From: Pusillimonas caeni
Lineage (GTDB): Bacteria > Pseudomonadota > Gammaproteobacteria > Burkholderiales > Burkholderiaceae_B
Reading direction: 5' to 3'
DNA: 64,000 bases
NCBI RefSeq assembly: GCF_003545815.1
Contig: NZ_PDUW01000003.1
Span: 372,001-436,000, forward strand
Made by a program: the position numbers and the translations under genes. How positions within the stretch are numbered: the first letter of the stretch is position 1; every line of letters begins with the position of its first letter. The notes beneath the pieces were generated by a model. It did not search any database. It was not told the origin of the DNA and saw nothing but the letters and a program-made list of their open reading frames with translations. This document shows positions 53,467-62,750 of the stretch, in pieces.

Positions 53467-54834
53467 ATGCCCAACCGGAAAATCGATGTCGCCATTATTG
53501 GCGCAGGCACTGCGGGAATCACAGCATTCCATGCGATAAAAGCTGCAGGCAAGCAAGTGGCTCTCATTGATCGAGGGCCACTGGGCACGACGTGTGCCCG
53601 CGTCGGATGTATGCCGTCGAAAGCTGCGTTGCATGCGGGTATGCGCTGGAAGACCGTAAAGCAATTGCCAGATGGCGCTGTGCTCTTCCCGCGAGGACGA
53701 CAAGCTTTGTGGAAGCATGCTCGCGAGACACGGGACATGTTGGCCAACGGGGCAGCGGAGCGTACGCGCAATGCGGCAAAAGATAGTCTGATTCTGGCCG
53801 AAGCAAGCTTCATTGAACCTGGCGTCTTGCAGATAGGATCGGAGTGTCTCGAAGCCGATGCCTTTATTGTCGCTACCGGTTCTAGCCCTGTTGTGCCCAA
53901 AGCACTTGAAAGTGTTGCGACTAGAATCCTGACAACCGATACCCTTTTCGACCAGGAGTCTCTGCCGAAACGATTGGGAATTCTTGGCATGGGAGCGGTT
54001 GGCCTTGAGCTGGGTTTGGCGCTCGCTCGTCTAGACGTAGAAGTAATAGGAGCCGATCAGCGCCATACTATCGGTGGTATTCAAGATCCCATGGTTCAGG
54101 AGCGGGCCATTTCAGCATTCATAAGCGAGCTGCCGATGTGGCTGGGAGACTCGGTGGAAATCCACCTGGCGGGCGAAGGGGTACTCATGCGTACGAGTGA
54201 GCATAGTGCCGTTGTGGACCGCCTTCTGGTCGTCACAGGACGGGCTCCCAGTACTGCTGCACTGAATCTGTCGGTTGCGGGAATTTCGCTGGATGATCAA
54301 GGTAGGCCATCTATTGACCCCGTTACCATGCAGGCCTCAGATGTGCCGATTTTCTTTGCCGGCGACGTGCAACCCGACCGAGCTTTGATGCACGAGGCAG
54401 CGGATGAAGGACTAATGGCGGCGCAGGCCGCATTGTCCTACTTGCGCGATGAGCAGCGGCCAAGTACTTCACGCCGAGTGCCGATGTCGATCTTGTTTAC
54501 GGACCCGGATGTTTGCACTGTAGGGGTGTCCTACGATGCCGCGATGCAGCAGGGCGCGATCATAGGGTTGGCCGAAGGCAGTGGCAATGGTCGCTCCAAG
54601 ATACTGGGTGCACAAGATAACCTGCTGCGAGTTTATGCCGAGCCGGATACGGGCATTTTGCTTGGCGCCAGCATGCTGCTGACTCGAGGTGAACATATAG
54701 CGCACCTGCTCGCATGGGCGATTCAGGCGAAGCAAACCGTCAATGAGCTACTGACCATGCCGTACTACCATCCCTCCATCGAGGAGATGTTGCAGAGCGC
54801 TTTGAAATCGGCGTCCCAGCAAATCGGTACTTAA
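53467..54834 (+). CDS. Pyridine nucleotide-disulfide oxidoreductase (dihydrolipoamide dehydrogenase-like)
   Basis: 455 aa from the ATG at 53467 with GGGAG upstream. FAD motif DVAIIGAGTAGITAFHAI; redox pair in GTTCARVGCMPSKAALHA; NAD motif GILGMGAVGLELGLAL; second FAD site FFAGDVQPDRALMHEAADEG; dimer domain with YYHPSIEEML. The usual C-terminal His-Glu is HPSIEE. It could reduce a lipoyl, glutathione-like or mercuric substrate; no lipoyl or mer gene lies nearby. In this setting it may supply thiol reductant in the cytosol. Confidence 0.88.
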   Translation: MPNRKIDVAIIGAGTAGITAFHAIKAAGKQVALIDRGPLGTTCARVGCMPSKAALHAGMRWKTVKQLPDGAVLFPRGRQALWKHARETRDMLANGAAERTRNAAKDSLILAEASFIEPGVLQIGSECLEADAFIVATGSSPVVPKALESVATRILTTDTLFDQESLPKRLGILGMGAVGLELGLALARLDVEVIGADQRHTIGGIQDPMVQERAISAFISELPMWLGDSVEIHLAGEGVLMRTSEHSAVVDRLLVVTGRAPSTAALNLSVAGISLDDQGRPSIDPVTMQASDVPIFFAGDVQPDRALMHEAADEGLMAAQAALSYLRDEQRPSTSRRVPMSILFTDPDVCTVGVSYDAAMQQGAIIGLAEGSGNGRSKILGAQDNLLRVYAEPDTGILLGASMLLTRGEHIAHLLAWAIQAKQTVNELLTMPYYHPSIEEMLQSALKSASQQIGT

Positions 54835-54861
54835 AGTGACCCACATTCATAGGAGCCGCTT

Positions 54862-54927
54862 ATGACTGTCCATGCCCGTTCGATTTCTAGCTTTATTCTA
54901 GGATTAGTTTTTGCAATCCATATATAG
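54862..54927 (+). CDS. Possible 21-residue hydrophobic peptide
   Basis: AGGAG at 54851-54855 precedes an ATG encoding MTVHARSISSFILGLVFAIHI and a TAG. Placement and ribosome site are good, but the product may be the remaining start of a deleted membrane or exported protein (it looks like a signal peptide cut short). No relatives recognised. Confidence 0.3.
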   Translation: MTVHARSISSFILGLVFAIHI

Positions 54928-54969
54928 CGTGGCCCTCGAGCCGCCACTGCTCGATTTAATGTCCTAATT

Positions 54970-55296
54970 ATGATGAACAGTATGCAGCAAGATAATGAAC
55001 TGAAAGTTGTGTTTCACGCACCGACGTCTGAGGCGCTTCAGCGGGCGCGCAGCAACGCGATGAACTTGAGACGGGAGGATCCTGGAGCAGATGTGTGTAT
55101 CGTCATTAATGCTGAGGCGGTTGCCGAAGCCTTGGATGAGGCGCATCCAGATGCGGATGAGTTCACATGGGTGTGTCCGAATACTCTTGCTCGAATCAAT
55201 AGGGAGAATCGACAGCCGCTTCGCTTACTGGATAGAGCCGCAGTCCTTGAGCTTGTTCGCCTACAACAAAGCGGTTGGGCATACATTCGGTCGTAA
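54970..55296 (+). CDS. DsrE-like sulfur-relay family protein
   Basis: 108 aa (start at 54970 or the next ATG). [45 protein letters not shown] then [17 protein letters not shown] resembles the DsrE/DsrF-like fold of intracellular sulfur carriers. Cysteines are at VCIV and WVCPNTL; the second lies where the family has its sulfur-binding Cys. It could hold sulfane sulfur made by thiosulfate or sulfide chemistry. Followed closely by lnt. Confidence 0.75.
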   Translation: MMNSMQQDNELKVVFHAPTSEALQRARSNAMNLRREDPGADVCIVINAEAVAEALDEAHPDADEFTWVCPNTLARINRENRQPLRLLDRAAVLELVRLQQSGWAYIRS

Positions 55297-55318
55297 TAGC
55301 TTGTCCATCTGGCATAGC

Positions 55319-57004
55319 GTGTTCCCAAGCATAAAGTCAGCCTCTTTCCCGGTCGGGTATTTGCGTTCCGCTACGGTGTTGACCCTGTCTGGTGGCGTAC
55401 ACGCAATGACATTCGCGATAGGCCCGCTGCCTTCCTGGTCGTTGGCGATTGTACAGATCGCATCTTTGGCGGTGCTTGTGCGTGTCGTTGGCGATGCCAA
55501 GTCGCTTAAACAAGCTGCCATACGAGGTTGGTGGTTCGGCGCGGTGAGCTTCGGAGTCGGTTTGTACTGGCTCTTTATTAGCATGAATCACTATGGAGGT
55601 CTTTCCGCTACGCTGGCTGCTGCTGGTGTAATTGCGTTATCGGCCTTTCTGGCTTTATTTACCGGTATAGCATGTGCAATTTTTTCTTGGCTGCGGCCAC
55701 CGTCTTTACGCACAGCGCCCCTAATGGGTGCTTTGGCTTGGTCGGGAGCATGGGCAAGTATGGAGTGGCTGCGCGCTGTGGCCTTTTCCGGGTTCCCATG
55801 GCTGAATATCGGCTACGCTCATGTTGATAGCCCGCTGGCAGGATGGGCGACAGTCCTGGGCGTGCATGGTACCGCGCTGTCAGCTGCGTTCGTAGCGGCT
55901 GCACTGGCCGCTCTTTGTTCGTCTCCTACTTCTTTGCGCCGGCCTGCCATTTTCACGCTGTCTGCGCTGGTAGTCGTCGTCGGCGTGGGCGAGCTTTTGA
56001 CTCATGTCGAATGGGCTTCGGCCGAAGGTAAGCCATTGAATATTCGGCTAGTTCAAGGAAATATTAAGCAGTCTCAGAAGTTTGATCCGGCATTGCTTGA
56101 ACTGGGCATTGCCAGGCACTTGCAGCTTGCGACGAAACCGCCTCTTCCTGACGAACCAGTTCCCGATCTAATCGTGCTGCCTGAGACCGTACTACCAGTA
56201 TTCCAGGACCAGCTCGAAGCCCATGTCTGGAAAGCGTGGCGCGACGTTGCCGAGCGCCAGCACAGTACGATTGCTATGGGGGCGCCTCTTCGAATCGCAC
56301 AAACGAACGGAGAGTTTCGGTATACCAATAGTGCAATTGGTTTTGACGCTAGTACGCCGGTGCAGCAGTTGATAGAAGGCACGATGCCGCAGCGATATGA
56401 TAAGCGCCACTTGGTACCATGGGGCGAATATGTACCACCGGGCTTTGAGTGGTTCGTGCAGATGCTCGACATACCCATGGGCGAGTTCGACCGCGGTCCT
56501 ATCCGACAGACTCCGTTCACGGTAGGCGAGCAGCAACTGGCCTTCAACATTTGCTATGAGGACGTTTTCGGGCCGGAAATTCTACCGGCGTTACTCGCGA
56601 GCTCCGGCAGCGACGAAGGTGCGAGCGTTATCGTCAACATAAGCAATCTCGGCTGGTTCGGTGATACGTGGGCACTTCGCCAGCATCTACAAATCGGCCG
56701 GTTGCGCAGCATTGAGACTGCTCGACCTATGGTGACTTCCACCAACACCGGCATTACGGCATCTATTGATCCGCATGGCCGTGTTCTGGCCGCATTGCCC
56801 CCACACCGCTCTGGCGTGCTGCCGGTCACGGTGCAAGGTATGACGGGCCTAACCCCGTATACCCGCTTCGGCGATAGCCCCGTGCTGATGTTGGTAGCGG
56901 TATTTCTGGTGATTGCTGTCCGATGTCGTTATAGCCGTCGCTTGTCGAGCATGTGGCACTCGAATGCGCTGCAGTCCAGCAGCGGAAGTAACGGAGGCAT
57001 TTGA
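55319..57004 (+). CDS. lnt: Apolipoprotein N-acyltransferase
   Basis: About 561 aa if started at the GTG 55319; an ATG at 55406 is the alternative but would shorten the first membrane helix. Several N-terminal membrane helices ([32 protein letters not shown]) lead to the nitrilase domain with catalytic Glu in [10 protein letters not shown], Lys in [17 protein letters not shown], and Cys in [12 protein letters not shown]. It adds the third acyl chain to lipoproteins in the inner membrane. This is an accessory copy; one of the cargo genes (the TlpA at 51179) encodes a lipoprotein. Last gene of the dsbD operon. Confidence 0.9.
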   Translation: MFPSIKSASFPVGYLRSATVLTLSGGVHAMTFAIGPLPSWSLAIVQIASLAVLVRVVGDAKSLKQAAIRGWWFGAVSFGVGLYWLFISMNHYGGLSATLAAAGVIALSAFLALFTGIACAIFSWLRPPSLRTAPLMGALAWSGAWASMEWLRAVAFSGFPWLNIGYAHVDSPLAGWATVLGVHGTALSAAFVAAALAALCSSPTSLRRPAIFTLSALVVVVGVGELLTHVEWASAEGKPLNIRLVQGNIKQSQKFDPALLELGIARHLQLATKPPLPDEPVPDLIVLPETVLPVFQDQLEAHVWKAWRDVAERQHSTIAMGAPLRIAQTNGEFRYTNSAIGFDASTPVQQLIEGTMPQRYDKRHLVPWGEYVPPGFEWFVQMLDIPMGEFDRGPIRQTPFTVGEQQLAFNICYEDVFGPEILPALLASSGSDEGASVIVNISNLGWFGDTWALRQHLQIGRLRSIETARPMVTSTNTGITASIDPHGRVLAALPPHRSGVLPVTVQGMTGLTPYTRFGDSPVLMLVAVFLVIAVRCRYSRRLSSMWHSNALQSSSGSNGGI

Positions 57005-57089
57005 GAAACCGGTCATCGATGGTGGGGAAAACACCTCTAACGAGCTACGGCATTTGCTAAGTGCTCGTGGGATCAGGTCAAGCTAATTA

Positions 57090-58007
57090 ATGGAGAGTGC
57101 GGTGGAACTGCGTCATCTGCGTTGCTTTCTAGCGGTTGCTGAAGAGCTCCATTTTGCACGCGCCGCGGAGCGGCTCCACATCGAGCAGTCACCCCTGTCG
57201 CGCGCTATCAAAGAACTAGAAGATGAGTTGGGTGTTGTGTTATTCGCTCGAACTACACGAAGCACTCGACTGACCCGGGCGGGGCTGCTGTTCTTGGAGC
57301 ATGCACAACGAGTCTTCGTCTCCTTAGAGCAAGCCAGAGACAGTGTCAAAGCGGCGGCCAATGGCTTCTACGGTCAATTGCGCTTCGCGTTATCCGATGG
57401 CATTACTCCATTACGCTTACCGGCCTTGTTAGCGCTCTGCCGCCAGGAGGAGCCTCAAGTTGAAATCCGCCTATTCGAGGTGCCTGTGTCGCAGCAGCTC
57501 AAAGGGCTGCAAGAAGACTTGTACGATGTGGGGCTTGCACAATCCAATGAGGTTGGAGATGGCATAGTTGCCGAACCGGTATGGAGCGACCCGCTGATGG
57601 TAGCCGTGCCGGCGAGACATCCGTTGCTGAGTTATAAGCGAATTCCTTTGAGTGAAGTCCTGCGGTATCCACTTGTGCTGTGTGATCCTTTGGCATGTGA
57701 AGGGTTCTCCCGTCAAATAGACCGGGTGTTGCGGCAGGCCGAAGTAGAGCCTCTAATCGCAGAGCGAGTTGCATCTTACGACCTGATGATGGCATTGGTG
57801 TCGGCGGGTTTTGCACTTAGCCTAGCTAGCGCCCCACATATTGCTGCAAGCCGGGAGCCAGGTATAGTGGCACGGCCGCTAGCGGGCCGCCCGCCGATGT
57901 TGATGACGTACCTGCTGCGTCGGGATGATGATGTTTCTGATGAGTTGTCCCGCTTTATCAAGCGCGTGCAGGCTATTGACATACTCCGTCAGTTCAAGCC
58001 GATGTAA
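57090..58007 (+). CDS. LysR-family transcriptional regulator
   Basis: 305 aa, intact. HTH: ELRHLRCFLAVAEELHFARAAERLHIEQSPLSRAIKELEDELG; effector domain with LFEVPVSQQLKGL and the long C-terminal half. LysR genes are regularly found just before the traG-trb block of Tn4371-type ICEs, so it probably belongs to the ICE backbone and not to the cargo. Target unknown. Start ATG at 57090; the GTG four codons later is possible. Confidence 0.88.
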   Translation: MESAVELRHLRCFLAVAEELHFARAAERLHIEQSPLSRAIKELEDELGVVLFARTTRSTRLTRAGLLFLEHAQRVFVSLEQARDSVKAAANGFYGQLRFALSDGITPLRLPALLALCRQEEPQVEIRLFEVPVSQQLKGLQEDLYDVGLAQSNEVGDGIVAEPVWSDPLMVAVPARHPLLSYKRIPLSEVLRYPLVLCDPLACEGFSRQIDRVLRQAEVEPLIAERVASYDLMMALVSAGFALSLASAPHIAASREPGIVARPLAGRPPMLMTYLLRRDDDVSDELSRFIKRVQAIDILRQFKPM

Positions 58008-58039
58008 TCTGAAGTCGACTCTAAGGAGCAGATAGAGCC

Positions 58040-58306
58040 ATGAAACGAGTCACCCTTATTCTTCTGGTAGCCACACTAAGCGGTTGCGGCCAATCAGAAA
58101 TACCCGAACAGAAACCGGATGTCGCGACTGTAGAGGAGTTGGCTGCCGACCCGACGACGTTAAAAGAGCTACGCGAGCAGTGCAAAACAGATCGTACCAA
58201 TATGGGAGATCTACTGTGTGACCGGGTGGCTCAAGCAACGCGCCAGCGCTTCTACGGTGACGGCACTGTACCTTACACCCCATCGGATACGCCACCCAAG
58301 TTCTGA
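58040..58306 (+). CDS. EexN-family lipoprotein (entry exclusion)
   Basis: 88 aa. Lipobox LSGCGQ near residue 17, then VATVEELAADPTTLKELREQCKTDR and NMGDLLCDRVAQATRQRFYG, the EexN pattern with two cysteines. EexN lipoproteins stop a second copy of the same conjugative element from entering. Located 32 bp after the LysR gene and followed by a terminator, upstream of traG. Confidence 0.85.
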   Translation: MKRVTLILLVATLSGCGQSEIPEQKPDVATVEELAADPTTLKELREQCKTDRTNMGDLLCDRVAQATRQRFYGDGTVPYTPSDTPPKF

Positions 58307-58350
58307 TTTGTCGGCATTTTCTGACAAATCCCGTTTTTCTTTGCCAACAC

Positions 58351-58381
58351 GCCGCAGCGCGCCCACGCCTGCGGCTTTTTT
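58351..58381 (+). terminator. Rho-independent terminator after eexN
   Basis: GCCGCAG / CTGCGGC arms with an 11-nt loop, followed directly by six T. A further hairpin ATTTGTC / GACAAAT (58306-58329) overlaps the stop region of the EexN gene. Confidence 0.85.
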
Positions 58382-58539
58382 CTTGTATTCGCTCCTATAT
58401 GAATTGATGCTTTTTTCGTCAGCATTGTCCCGATAAGAGTCTTTGACCTGCACTGGCCCGGCACCGATCCTCATATGGCAGGCACACCCACGTGCCGCCT
58501 TTTTGAGGAATCAGCGCAGGAGACATCGGAGGCCAGGCT

Positions 58540-60555
58540 ATGCAAGGGACGAACGTGCTGTTCGGGCAGATCGCCGTCGTATTCGGCATCGTGATCGCCG
58601 GAGTGTGGAGTGCCACACAATGGACAGCCGCCGCCCTGGGCTATCAGCTACGCCTGGGTTCGCCCTGGTTCGATGTCTACGGCACGCCGATCTATCTCCC
58701 TTGGAAACTGTTCGAGTGGTGGTTCTTCTTCGACGCCTATGCCTCCGAGGTTTTCAATATCGGTGGTCTGATCGCGGGCGGCAGCGGCCTGATTGCCGTG
58801 GTGGTTGCCATCGGCATGTCGATCTGGCGCTCGCGCCAGGCACGGATGGTCACCACCTACGGTTCAGCTCGCTGGGCCGAGACGAGCGACATCCGTGAAG
58901 CCGGACTGACCCAACCCGTTGGCGTTTTCCTCGGTCAGCACGAGGGGCAGTACCTGCGCCACGAAGGACCGGAGCATGTGCTGGCCTTCGCGCCCACGCG
59001 CTCGGGCAAAGGCGTGGGCCTGGTGGTGCCCACCTTACTCGCCTGGCCGGCGTCGGCCGTCATTCACGACATCAAGGGCGAGAACTGGCAGATCACGGCC
59101 GGGTGGCGCGCGCGCTTCTCGCACTGCCTGTTGTTCAACCCCACAGATAGCCAATCCGCAGGGTACAACCCGCTGCTGGAAGTACGGCGCGGCGCGCATG
59201 AAGTGCGCGATGTGCAGAATATCGCGGACATCTTGGTCGATCCCGAAGGTGCGCTGGAGCGCCGCAACCATTGGGAGAAAACCAGTCATGCGCTGCTGGT
59301 GGGCGCCATCCTGCATGTGCTCTATGCGGGCGAAGACAAGACGCTACGCGGCGTGGCGAACTTTCTGTCCGACCCGGCCTGCCCGTTCGAGCTGACCTTG
59401 CATCGGATGATGACGACCCCGCACCTGGGCACGGATGGGGATGAAGGCAGACCGCATCCGGTGGTGGCCTCCGCCGCGCGTGAAGTGCTCAACAAGTCGG
59501 ATAACGAACGCTCGGGCGTGCTGTCCACCGCGATGTCGTTCCTCGGCCTGTACCGCGACCCCACGGTGGCCGAAGTCACTTCACGCTGCGACTGGCGCAT
59601 TGCCGACCTGATCGCTGCCGACCATCCCGTGTCGCTCTATCTGGTGGTGCCGCCGTCCGACATCAGCCGCACCAAGCCGCTGATTCGCCTGATTCTCAAT
59701 CAGATCGGGCGGCGGCTGACGGAATCGCTGGACGGTTCCGACGGCATCGCTCGCCGCCACAAGCTGCTGCTGATGCTCGATGAGTTCCCGGCCCTGGGCC
59801 GCCTGGACTTCTTCGAGACGGCGCTGGCCTTCATGGCCGGTTACGGCATCCGCAGCTTCCTGATCTCGCAGTCGCTCAACCAGATCGACAAGGCTTACGG
59901 CCAGAACCATTCCATTCTGGATAACTGCCATGTGCGCGTGACCTTCGCCACGAACGACGAGCGTACCGCCAAGCGGATTTCCGAAACTTTGGGTACGGCC
60001 ACCGAACTGCGCGCCCAGCGTAACTATGCGGGCCACCGGCTCGCACCCTGGTTGGGGCACCTGATGGTGTCGCGCCAGGAAACAGCGCGGCCGCTATTGA
60101 CCCCCGGCGAAGTCATGCAGCTTCCTCCCGATGAGGCGGTGGTGATGGTTTCCAGCGTGGCGCCGATCAAGGCTAAGAAGCTGCGCTACTACCTGGATGC
60201 CAATTTCAAGCATCGCGTGCTGGCGCCGCCGGTACTTGCCGCCGGGCGCTATGCGGATGCACCGCCGGCCCGTCCCGATGATTGGAGCGGTCTGTCGATT
60301 CCGGCTGTTCCCGTTGCGCCCGCCTCGGCGGGTGGCGATGGCATGGCGGGCGTGGCCGATGACGGCGGCCCGCGCCATCGGCCCGAGCTAGACGAAGCCG
60401 CCACCTACAGCCCGCAGCCAGAGTACCCCGCCAGCGACCTGGCGCTGCTCGATGACGACGATCTGGCGCCTGTTCTTCCCAGCCAGCTTGATCCGGCCAT
60501 GCAGCGCGTGGCGCGGCTGGCTGTCCTCGACCCTGATGACGGAATCCAGTTATGA
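58540..60555 (+). CDS. traG: Type IV secretion coupling protein TraG/VirD4
   Basis: 671 aa, GGAGG site before the ATG. Two N-terminal membrane helices, Walker A in APTRSGKGVGLVVPTL, VLDEFPALG-type Walker B (LLMLDEFPALGRLDF), and the RAA-like ISQSLNQIDKAYG. The hexameric ATPase links relaxosome to the mating channel. Its stop overlaps the CopG-like gene. The promoter should lie in the 158 bp after the terminator at 58381. Confidence 0.95.
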   Translation: MQGTNVLFGQIAVVFGIVIAGVWSATQWTAAALGYQLRLGSPWFDVYGTPIYLPWKLFEWWFFFDAYASEVFNIGGLIAGGSGLIAVVVAIGMSIWRSRQARMVTTYGSARWAETSDIREAGLTQPVGVFLGQHEGQYLRHEGPEHVLAFAPTRSGKGVGLVVPTLLAWPASAVIHDIKGENWQITAGWRARFSHCLLFNPTDSQSAGYNPLLEVRRGAHEVRDVQNIADILVDPEGALERRNHWEKTSHALLVGAILHVLYAGEDKTLRGVANFLSDPACPFELTLHRMMTTPHLGTDGDEGRPHPVVASAAREVLNKSDNERSGVLSTAMSFLGLYRDPTVAEVTSRCDWRIADLIAADHPVSLYLVVPPSDISRTKPLIRLILNQIGRRLTESLDGSDGIARRHKLLLMLDEFPALGRLDFFETALAFMAGYGIRSFLISQSLNQIDKAYGQNHSILDNCHVRVTFATNDERTAKRISETLGTATELRAQRNYAGHRLAPWLGHLMVSRQETARPLLTPGEVMQLPPDEAVVMVSSVAPIKAKKLRYYLDANFKHRVLAPPVLAAGRYADAPPARPDDWSGLSIPAVPVAPASAGGDGMAGVADDGGPRHRPELDEAATYSPQPEYPASDLALLDDDDLAPVLPSQLDPAMQRVARLAVLDPDDGIQL

Positions 60556-61016
60556 GCCGATATCGCCTGAATCTCTTCATCCACCCTGAACACGCCAAGC
60601 GCCTGGACGAGCTGGCCGCCAAGAAAGGGGTGTCCAAATCGTCCATCGTCGCCGCCGCCTTGGCTTCGTGGCTCTCGCCCGATGCCGGCGACCAGCGCGA
60701 AGCGGCGATGGCCAAGCGCCTGGATCGCCTGTCACGCCAGTTCGAGCGCTTGGAGCGTGACCAGAATATCCAGATCGAAACGCTGGCGCTGTTCGTGCGC
60801 TACTACCTGACGGTCAGCACGCCGGTGCCCGAAGCCCATCAGGATGCGGCCCGTGCGCAGGGCAAGGCGCGCTTTGAGCAATTCGTCGAACAGCTTGGCC
60901 GCCACCTGCTGCGCGGTCGCAGCCTGGTGCGCGACGTGGTGGATGAGTTGCACCCCGAGCCGATACGTATGGACGACGCGCCAGCGCATTTCGAAGCGCA
61001 GGAGCGTGTCTCATGA
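60552..61016 (+). CDS. CopG/RHH-type protein of the trb operon
   Basis: 154 aa. The ribbon-helix-helix is at the N-terminus: RYRLNLFIHPEHAKRLDELAAKKGVSKSSIVAAALASWL, followed by a helical coiled segment (RLDRLSRQFERLERDQNIQIETLALFVRYYL). It lies between traG and trbB with 4-bp overlaps on both sides, as in other Tn4371-type ICEs. It may autoregulate the operon or help the relaxosome. Confidence 0.85.
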   Translation: MSRYRLNLFIHPEHAKRLDELAAKKGVSKSSIVAAALASWLSPDAGDQREAAMAKRLDRLSRQFERLERDQNIQIETLALFVRYYLTVSTPVPEAHQDAARAQGKARFEQFVEQLGRHLLRGRSLVRDVVDELHPEPIRMDDAPAHFEAQERVS

Positions 61017-62083
61017 CTATCGCGCCGCAGTCCTTGCATGAACCTCGTTCGTCCGCGTCCACATCGCTGGACCGCCGCATCCAGATGCTGCGCACAGCAA
61101 TGGGGCCGCTGATCGCCGCCGCGCTGGAAGACCCGGACGTGGTGGAAATCATGCTCAACCCCGACCGCAGCCTGTGGATGGATCGGCTCTCTACGGGCCG
61201 CACGCCGTTGGGCGTCGAGCTGTCCGAAGCCGATGGCGAGCGCATCATCCGGCTGGTCGCGACGCACGTTGGCGCGGAAGTGCATCGCGGCCAGCCGCTC
61301 TTGAGCGCTGAACTGCCCGAAACAGGCGAGCGCTTCGAGGGCATCTTGCCGCCCGCCGCACCCGGCCCGGCTTTTGCGCTACGCAAGCGGGCGGTGAGCA
61401 TCCTCAGCCTGGATCGCTATGTGGCCGACGGCATCGTCACCGCTGATCAGGCCGGGTTTCTGCGGCTTGCGGTACGTGAGCGGCAGAACATCCTGATCGC
61501 CGGCGGCACCAGCACCGGCAAGACCACGCTTGCCAACGCCTTGTTGGCCGAGATCGCCGCCACGGGCGACCGCGTACTGGTGCTGGAAGACACCATTGAA
61601 CTGCAATGCGCGGCCCGTGACCACGTGCCACTGCGCACCCGCGCCGGGGTCGTGTCGATGCAGGAGCTGGTGCGCGCCACCATGCGTCTGCGCCCCGACC
61701 GCGTGGTGGTTGGCGAAGTGCGCGGCGGCGAAGCCCTGGATCTCATCAAGGTCTGGGGCACCGGCCATCCCGGCGGTATCGCCACCATCCATGCTGGCTC
61801 CGCCTTGGGTGCGCTGCTGCGCCTGGAGCAACTGATTCTGGAAGTCGCGGTGAACCCGCCGCGTGCGCTCATCGCCGAGGCGGTCAACGTCGTGATCCAC
61901 ATCGCCGGACGGGGCCGTAAGCGCCGCGTCGAAAGCATTGCCCGTGTCATGGGTTTCGATGCGGCGGGCTATCGCCTGGGGGATGCGCTGGAGACGCCGC
62001 TTTCTGCACCGTCACCTATTTCCGATGCCGCACCCGCTGCGGCGATCTTCCCATCCCCTGATTCCGTTGGAGAACTGCCATGA
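61013..62083 (+). CDS. trbB: Conjugal transfer ATPase TrbB (VirB11-like)
   Basis: 356 aa. Walker A GGTSTGKTTLANALLAEI, Asp box LVLEDTIELQ, Walker B RPDRVVVGEVRGGEAL, His box GHPGGIATIHAGS. Hexameric cytoplasmic ATPase powering pilus assembly and DNA transfer. Overlaps trbC by 4 bp. Confidence 0.95.
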   Translation: MTIAPQSLHEPRSSASTSLDRRIQMLRTAMGPLIAAALEDPDVVEIMLNPDRSLWMDRLSTGRTPLGVELSEADGERIIRLVATHVGAEVHRGQPLLSAELPETGERFEGILPPAAPGPAFALRKRAVSILSLDRYVADGIVTADQAGFLRLAVRERQNILIAGGTSTGKTTLANALLAEIAATGDRVLVLEDTIELQCAARDHVPLRTRAGVVSMQELVRATMRLRPDRVVVGEVRGGEALDLIKVWGTGHPGGIATIHAGSALGALLRLEQLILEVAVNPPRALIAEAVNVVIHIAGRGRKRRVESIARVMGFDAAGYRLGDALETPLSAPSPISDAAPAAAIFPSPDSVGELP

Positions 62084-62457
62084 CGCCTGCTGATGTATTT
62101 CGTATTTCCGTGATTCCGCTTTCTACTATGAACCGCCTGCGTCTGCTTGTCCGGCCTGCCGCGCAAGGGTTGCTGCTGGCCATGATGTTGATGCTCCTGG
62201 CCGGCGCAGCACACGCCGCTGGTTCCTCCATGCCCTGGGAAGGGCCGCTGCAATCCATTCTGGAGTCCATTCAAGGGCCGGTGGCGCGCATTGTGGCGGT
62301 CATCATCATTATCGCCACGGGGCTGGCGCTCGCCTTTGGTGACACCAGCGGAGGCTTTCGCAAACTGATTCAAATTGTCTTTGGTCTGTCCATCGCGTTC
62401 GCCGCATCTTCGTTCTTCCTGTCGTTCTTTTCGTTCTCGGGCGGGGCCGTCGTATGA
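62080..62457 (+). CDS. trbC: TrbC/VirB2-like pilin
   Basis: 125 aa. Long signal region ending AGAAHAAGS, then two membrane helices typical of VirB2/TrbC (ARIVAVIIIIATGLALAFG, IQIVFGLSIAFAASSFFLSF). It should be cut and cyclised by TraF to give the mating pilus. A later ATG (MNRLRLLVRP) is also a possible start. Confidence 0.92.
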   Translation: MTPADVFRISVIPLSTMNRLRLLVRPAAQGLLLAMMLMLLAGAAHAAGSSMPWEGPLQSILESIQGPVARIVAVIIIIATGLALAFGDTSGGFRKLIQIVFGLSIAFAASSFFLSFFSFSGGAVV

Positions 62458-62738
62458 GTGTCGACACCAAAGGCGCATCGAGCTTCGCGTCCGGCTTTGA
62501 AATTCCGCTGCATCGCTCGCTGACCGAACCCATCCTGCTGGGCGGCGCACCGCGCACCGTGGCCATTGCCAACGGCACGCTGGCGGCTGCCGTGGGGCTG
62601 GGTCTGCAATTGTGGATACCGGGCGTCGTGCTGTGGATCGTCGGCCACTCTCTGGCGGTCTGGGGCGCGCGGCTGGACCCGCAGTTCATGCAGGTGTTCG
62701 CGCGCCACATTAAGCACAAATCGTTGCTGGACGTATAA
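62454..62738 (+). CDS. trbD: TrbD/VirB3-like protein
   Basis: 94 aa. FEIPLHRSLTEPILLGGAPRTVAIANGTLAAAVGLGLQLWIPGVVLW matches TrbD, with one membrane hairpin, and it ends near ARHIKHKSLLDV. Small inner-membrane component that works with TrbE. Overlaps trbC by 4 bp. Confidence 0.92.
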   Translation: MSVDTKGASSFASGFEIPLHRSLTEPILLGGAPRTVAIANGTLAAAVGLGLQLWIPGVVLWIVGHSLAVWGARLDPQFMQVFARHIKHKSLLDV

Positions 62739-62750
62739 GAGGATACCGTC

